Positions 31,363 through 35,248 of a stretch of DNA of 35,248 nucleotides are shown piece by piece (position 1 is the first letter of the stretch; each line of letters starts with the position of its first letter). The DNA is from Chromera velia. Taxonomy: Eukaryota; Sar; Chromeraceae. The stretch spans positions 1-35,248 of the forward strand of contig JAHBMJ010001178.1 in assembly GCA_018398765.1 (NCBI GenBank), given 5' to 3'. The notes under the pieces were generated by a model that ran no database searches, was not told the origin of the DNA, and worked only from the letters and a program-made list of their open reading frames with translations. The translations under genes were made by a program, and so were the position numbers.

Positions 31363-32301
31363 CTATCCACCTCTGCCTGCATGGACGTCCTCAAGGGTAT
31401 CAATCACAAACCTCTCCTCTGTCTCTGCAGGAATCTCGTCCGGCTTCAATGCTCAACTGTACAGGAGGAAGGGCGGCGGAAAAGGACAATAGAGAAAGGA
31501 GAAAGGAAGGGAGGGGTCGGAAGGACGGATCGAATTTCCCTCGATCGAACGCAAAGGATGGGACGGAACGGAACACACGGGGCGATCGAGGCCAACTCCC
31601 CCCACCCGCCCCGGCTTGCTTTGAGCGCACAGCCTGATCGACAACAACTTCTTCTGGAGTAACGTTGACAGAGGGAATCTCGAGAGGGAAGGACAGAAGC
31701 GCGTGCGATCGTCCATACTCCGACTGCGACAGCGACAAATGCGTAGACAGAAGAAACACCGGAACGGCACTTTCAAAAGATGGCCCTCACTCTTTCCTTT
31801 TTCCTTCTCTACCGTCTCCACGTCACCTCTAGAGAGGGTGGACGGAGGGAATGAGACAGACGATTGCGATGAATCCCCCCCCATGTTTCCACAATCAATA
31901 AGTCAAAGCACAGCCCCCAGAGAGAGAGAGAGAGAGAGAGAGAGAGCTGCTTACAGTAGGTCCCCAACTGCACAGACAGACAGACAGACAGACCGACCCT
32001 CCACTTCTGCTTTTCTTTGCTCATCCTTCCTCTCCTCTTCTCTTTTCTCACATCCAAGAGGCAGCCAACCCCAACAGCACAGAAGGAACGGTGGGACGCA
32101 GGACGCATGGAAAGGGCGACGGGGCTACTGAGAGCGCCCTCTCACCCCTTCTCCCGAATTGAATTACTCTTTCTCTCTCTTCTTTTTTTCAGTCAGTCGG
32201 ACAAAATTGCGGTTTTCTGTTGTGAGAGACGTCCAGCGAGCGGAATTCGGTGAATGAGAAGACAGGAAACGGTCAGAAGGAGAGAGAGGGTGACGACGCG
32301 A
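31363..32301 (-). CDS. Cryptic four-exon 3' portion of an unknown gene
   Basis: Exons on the minus strand: 32301-32231, 31828-31771, 31723-31606, 31424-31363. Junction phases are 2, 0, 1 and all agree; acceptors include TTTTGTTCAG and GTCGCAG. The chain reads RRHPLSPSDRFLSSHSPNSA, then GDVETVEKEKGKSEGHLLK, then SEYGRSHALLSFPLEIPSVN, then VTPEEVVVDQAVRSKQ, then TEERFVIDTLEDVHAGRGG and a TAG at 31365-31363. Together this gives about 101 codons before the stop with no family I recognise. No start codon is seen, so exons are missing upstream; they could lie in 32302-33380 or this could be the 3' end of the SH3-like gene to the right, which is on the same strand. A (GA)n array (31918-31947) and (CAGA)n (about 31977-31992) lie in the first intron. 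Confidence 0.48.
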
Positions 32302-33381
32302 CTGAACAAAAGAAAAGGACGAGAAGGAATCAATGACAGTGCAGACGCTGAGACAGGACAGCAACCCTCCCCCCATTGAAAGAAGCCCCAGTGGCCCTTA
32401 CACACCCCCGACAGTCACGTGTGCGCTGCATGAATATAAGGTTCGAGAGACAGATGCGTTCCTCCCTCCCTCCATGCATTCATTGTAAAGTGTGTGAGAG
32501 AGGTCGGCCACCTGTCACTCCGTCCCTCGGCCACACACCCGGATACGTATCCAGACAGCCACGCAGGCAACGGACCACCGATTGATTAATACACGTCCCC
32601 ATGCATGTCCACGCATCCATGCAGATCAGACGACAAGACAAGCACCCCAACAGTCCCTCCCGGCCCCTCCCTTCCATGACTTCACAAGAAGAGCACGAAC
32701 AATAGAATCGATACTGCCCTTTCCTTCCTCCCTCCCCTCCTCTCACTTTCCTCCAACCTCACCACAAACTTTCTTGTCCTTATTTCTCCATCATCTCCTC
32801 CCAAACACTGTCCTGCAAACCACCAGTCCTGCCCCTGTGACACCGCCACCATCACCTCTTTCCTCCACATGTTCCTCTTGAACTCGATTACTTCACACAC
32901 TGCATACATCTCCCCACTGTCCCTATACAGCCCCCCCCCCATGCACACGCCCCGCGGGACCCGAATTGATGATCAAACCCAAACGCACCAACCGACAAAC
33001 AGACTCCTTCCTCACTCCTCTCCTCTTCTTACTCCACCACATAAATTGACTTCTTTTCATCAGGCAGGCTCCTCCTCTCCATCCATCTTTCTCTATCTAT
33101 CCTACCGAGTCCATCACCCCCTGTGCTTGCAGGAGGCCGACCGCCGCCTGCACAGAGACGGCCTCCAGAAGGCCGTGGGGGACCCACCCGGCTCGGCCTG
33201 CACTCAGTGTGATCGATCAGTGGATACACAAGTGCGTCGTTGTGTGCGCATACAGCAACATGAAACAAACAGCGATTGCCAGGAGAGAAAGATAGAGGAG
33301 GGAGCTGCGGCTCCTCAAGGGGCTTTCTGTTTTTTCTCCACTGGCGTCTATGGCGTAGACTCAAAAAAAAAGGCGAAGATA
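32302..33381. other. Gap between two minus-strand gene parts
   Basis: The plus strand is strongly pyrimidine-rich at 32640-33130. A GC-rich patch at 33120-33197 has CAG acceptors on both strands (plus reading EADRRLHRDGLQKAV; minus reading AEPGGSPTAFWRPS or HGLLEAVSVQAAVGLLQAQ). It is probably an exon, most likely minus like its neighbours, but strand and frame cannot be fixed by eye. Confidence 0.3.
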
Positions 33382-35248
33382 TCAGGCGCACCGACCGATT
33401 CTGTTCGGTTCTCCAGGAGACACCAGGACTTGCACGACCGTCCATCTGTCCTTGGCCGCCCTTCCAGAGAGGGAGTCTGAAGAACCCGCAGAGGTGTCCG
33501 ACACGACCCGAAGAAGCTCCCCTTCCAGAACGCTCAACTGACCCTTCTGGAGCGCCTGCACGCACTCACTCACTCACAGGGGCACGCTCATGTATCTGGT
33601 TACACTGCATGAATGCGTGTCTGTCTGATCACACCACACACAAGAATCTTTTGCCAACATGAATGAACATTCAGACCACCTTTTCAGGCAGAGTTTAATG
33701 CACTATCTGTCCGACAGTAGCCCGAGCTGAATTTGACACACAAAAGAACGAGACTCTTTTTCCTTCTGAGATTCATTCCCCTTTCCCTTTCCTCCAACCT
33801 CCGTACAAAAGAGAGGCAATCGAAAAAGCAGACAGCCAAAAGAGAGATGCAAGAAACGAACAAGCGTACGAGCTCACCTCCCAGGGAAACTTCGGAGTCG
33901 CCAGATCGAACTCTCTCTGCCCCTCGCCTCCTTGTGCCCTCGAGGTTCCATTGGACTCCCTCCTCATCCTCCCGTTAGGCTCTGCCACTGAGGCCCTCTC
34001 CTTGAAGTTCGAGCCGTTGCTCGTGAGGGAACGGGGGGAGACTTGGGCCTCCTTTTCTCCATTCGGGCTGGCGACCATTTTGGCCATCTGAGAGCGAAGA
34101 GAATAGAGGAGAGGGACAGAGAGGGCAGAGGGGGGTGCAAGCAAAGACGAGAAGAAGGGCAGAGCTGATGGCAGGAAGAGAAGCAGACGCCAAAGCGTTC
34201 TCACTCACTCATATGCAAGTGCAGGTAGGTGTGGGTTGGTGTTGACACAAAAGGACTTCACATGCTTCTTTCTGCTGGCACTCCTCCAATCTACCATAAT
34301 AGCTCCACTCCCGGGCAAGCCACACACACGCACACTCTCACACACACTCCTCTGAGAACCTCCTCATCCTACGCATCCCCTCTACACGCCTTCTTCTGTC
34401 CCTGTGTGACCCAATGAACGCACGCCCCTAGTACCTCCATCTACACACTTTCAGCGAGACGAAAGAGAATTTCCAATGTGCACATTAATTCCACAGTCAC
34501 ACGAACACACCTTCAGGAGGACGAGAGGGAACCAGCCCTTCTCGTGAGGCCTCCCGAGGATCCTCCCCAGACCCCATTGGGTGGGGGGGTCCCTCTTCAG
34601 TACCTCCACCCAGGCACCCTTGGGGATGTCCAGTTCCCCGTCTCCTGCTCCTCTGTAGCCGTCTCCGTTGATGTTCTGATCCAAGAGGAAAACCTCAAAC
34701 GGATGCTGGAACAGGGAAGACGCGGAGACGGGCAGCGAAGATGCGACGTTCGCGTTGTCGACATCGGCAGAGGAGAGTGCAGCTACTGGAGACTGGTGAG
34801 ACAACGCAGCCCCGTAAGGCTCGTGTTCGCAGGGCAGGAGAGCATCGTCCTCCACCCGCACAGTCAGACGGGGGGCCCCGTTCGCTCTCACGGCTGTTGA
34901 TGCTGCTGCCTCCTCTGCCGGTGGAGATGAGGGGAAGGAAGCGGACAGGGGGGAGGCGGGACGAGATTTGGCTGGGGGGGCAGGGAGGTTGGGTGTGGGG
35001 ACTGCAGTGGCTCCTCCTCCAGGCTTGTTTTGGAGAAGGGGTGGGGGCCTTAGTGGGGTGTCTGTCGTTCTCTCCTTCTTCGGTTCGTTTGAGGGCTTCG
35101 AGGCAAGCGTGGAAGGGCCCTTGGGCGCTGCGAAAGGGGGGGGAGCCGGGGTGGGGGTGGAGGTGCTCGGGTTGGGCAGAAGGGGCTGTTTGGGTCTGAG
35201 TTGTTTGTCCTTGTCGCCCTGGGCTGAGGGTTGCTTCGGGGGGGGGGG
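33382..35248 (-). CDS. SH3-like domain protein with Pro-rich N-terminal part (partial)
   Basis: The gene enters from the right edge. Exons: 35248 (open) to 34511, 34087-33878, 33555-33382 (TGA), all phase 0. The first 150 or so residues visible are rich in Pro, Lys, Ala and Ser (PPPLLQNKPGGG, PAKSRPASP). An SH3-like fold then follows at the end of the first visible exon: FEVFLLDQN, ELDIPKGAWVEVLKRD, WGLGRILGRPHEKGWFPLVL. This matches the usual G-D/A-x-I-x-V-L ... W-x-x-G-R ... G-x-F/W-x-P pattern, though the ALYDY start is absent. SH3 domains bind proline-rich peptides, often in cytoskeletal or signalling scaffolds. The second exon (MAKMVASPNGEKEAQ) is Ser/Glu-rich, and the third (ALQKGQLSVLEGELLRVVSD) looks helical. 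Alternatively the last exon is cut at a GTCCTG donor (33430) and the gene continues leftward. Confidence 0.58.

Noticed and set aside
31064-31492. 142-codon plus-strand frame
   Set aside because: The first half is in AT-rich spacer and the second half is antisense to phase-matched minus-strand exons.
1-35248. CRISPR arrays, operons, phage or bacterial defence genes
   Set aside because: The repeats are simple microsatellites without unique spacers, and all supported genes are intron-containing eukaryotic genes.

Overview
The window looks like nuclear DNA of a photosynthetic protist with a complex (secondary, red-type) plastid. The best fit is a chromerid alveolate such as Chromera; this is inferred from gene style, not from a database match. 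Support: genes are split by many spliceosomal GT-AG introns; introns and spacers are loaded with short tandem repeats (CA, GA, CAGA/CTGT, TTTC, TCTCG); there are no operons, Shine-Dalgarno sites or bacterial-type genes; and one gene (FKBP, 7186-10942) carries a signal peptide, a transit peptide beginning with Phe, and a twin-arginine lumenal signal, the expected targeting for a thylakoid-lumen protein behind a multi-membrane plastid.

Layout. 1-2800: spacer with a decayed retroelement piece (969-1330, minus) and a small inverted-repeat element (1559-1882). 2814-4021 (+) and 4049-6185 (-): two small genes I assembled exon by exon because their exons are too short to stand out as open frames. 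They converge with 27 bp between stop codons. 7186-10942 (+): lumenal FKBP-type isomerase, 4 exons. 10943-12735: AT-rich, gene-free spacer holding a foldback of about 435 bp built from GGAAATC-like units. 12736-18469 (-): voltage-gated-type K+ channel with a C-terminal cyclic-nucleotide-binding-homology domain, at least 7 exons, whose first intron is almost wholly a CTGT-type tandem array. 18825-19841 (-): weak hypothetical ORF. 20069-22697 (+): protein with eight CxxC knuckles and a very long low-complexity tail. 22698-25168: spacer, partly AT-rich. 25169-28220 (-, possibly to 28969): coiled-coil, proline-rich protein whose last exon is interrupted by an exact 772-bp duplication around a single N, which I read as an assembly error. 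29349-30440: AT-rich element bounded by terminal inverted repeats. 31363-32301 (-): four small phase-matched exons of an unrecognised gene. 33382 to the right edge (-): SH3-like, proline-rich protein, 5' end outside the window.

The genes share no obvious pathway; this is ordinary eukaryotic gene order with mixed strands. The most interesting features are structural: cryptic small-exon genes (one needing a 28-nt intron), a 78-bp tandem triplication that multiplies a splice acceptor, introns made of microsatellite that begins exactly at the donor, the large foldback, and the assembly duplication that breaks an otherwise intact frame. I found no CRISPR array, rRNA or tRNA. Splice sites are read by eye from GT/AG signals and phase continuity, so exon edges are predictions.
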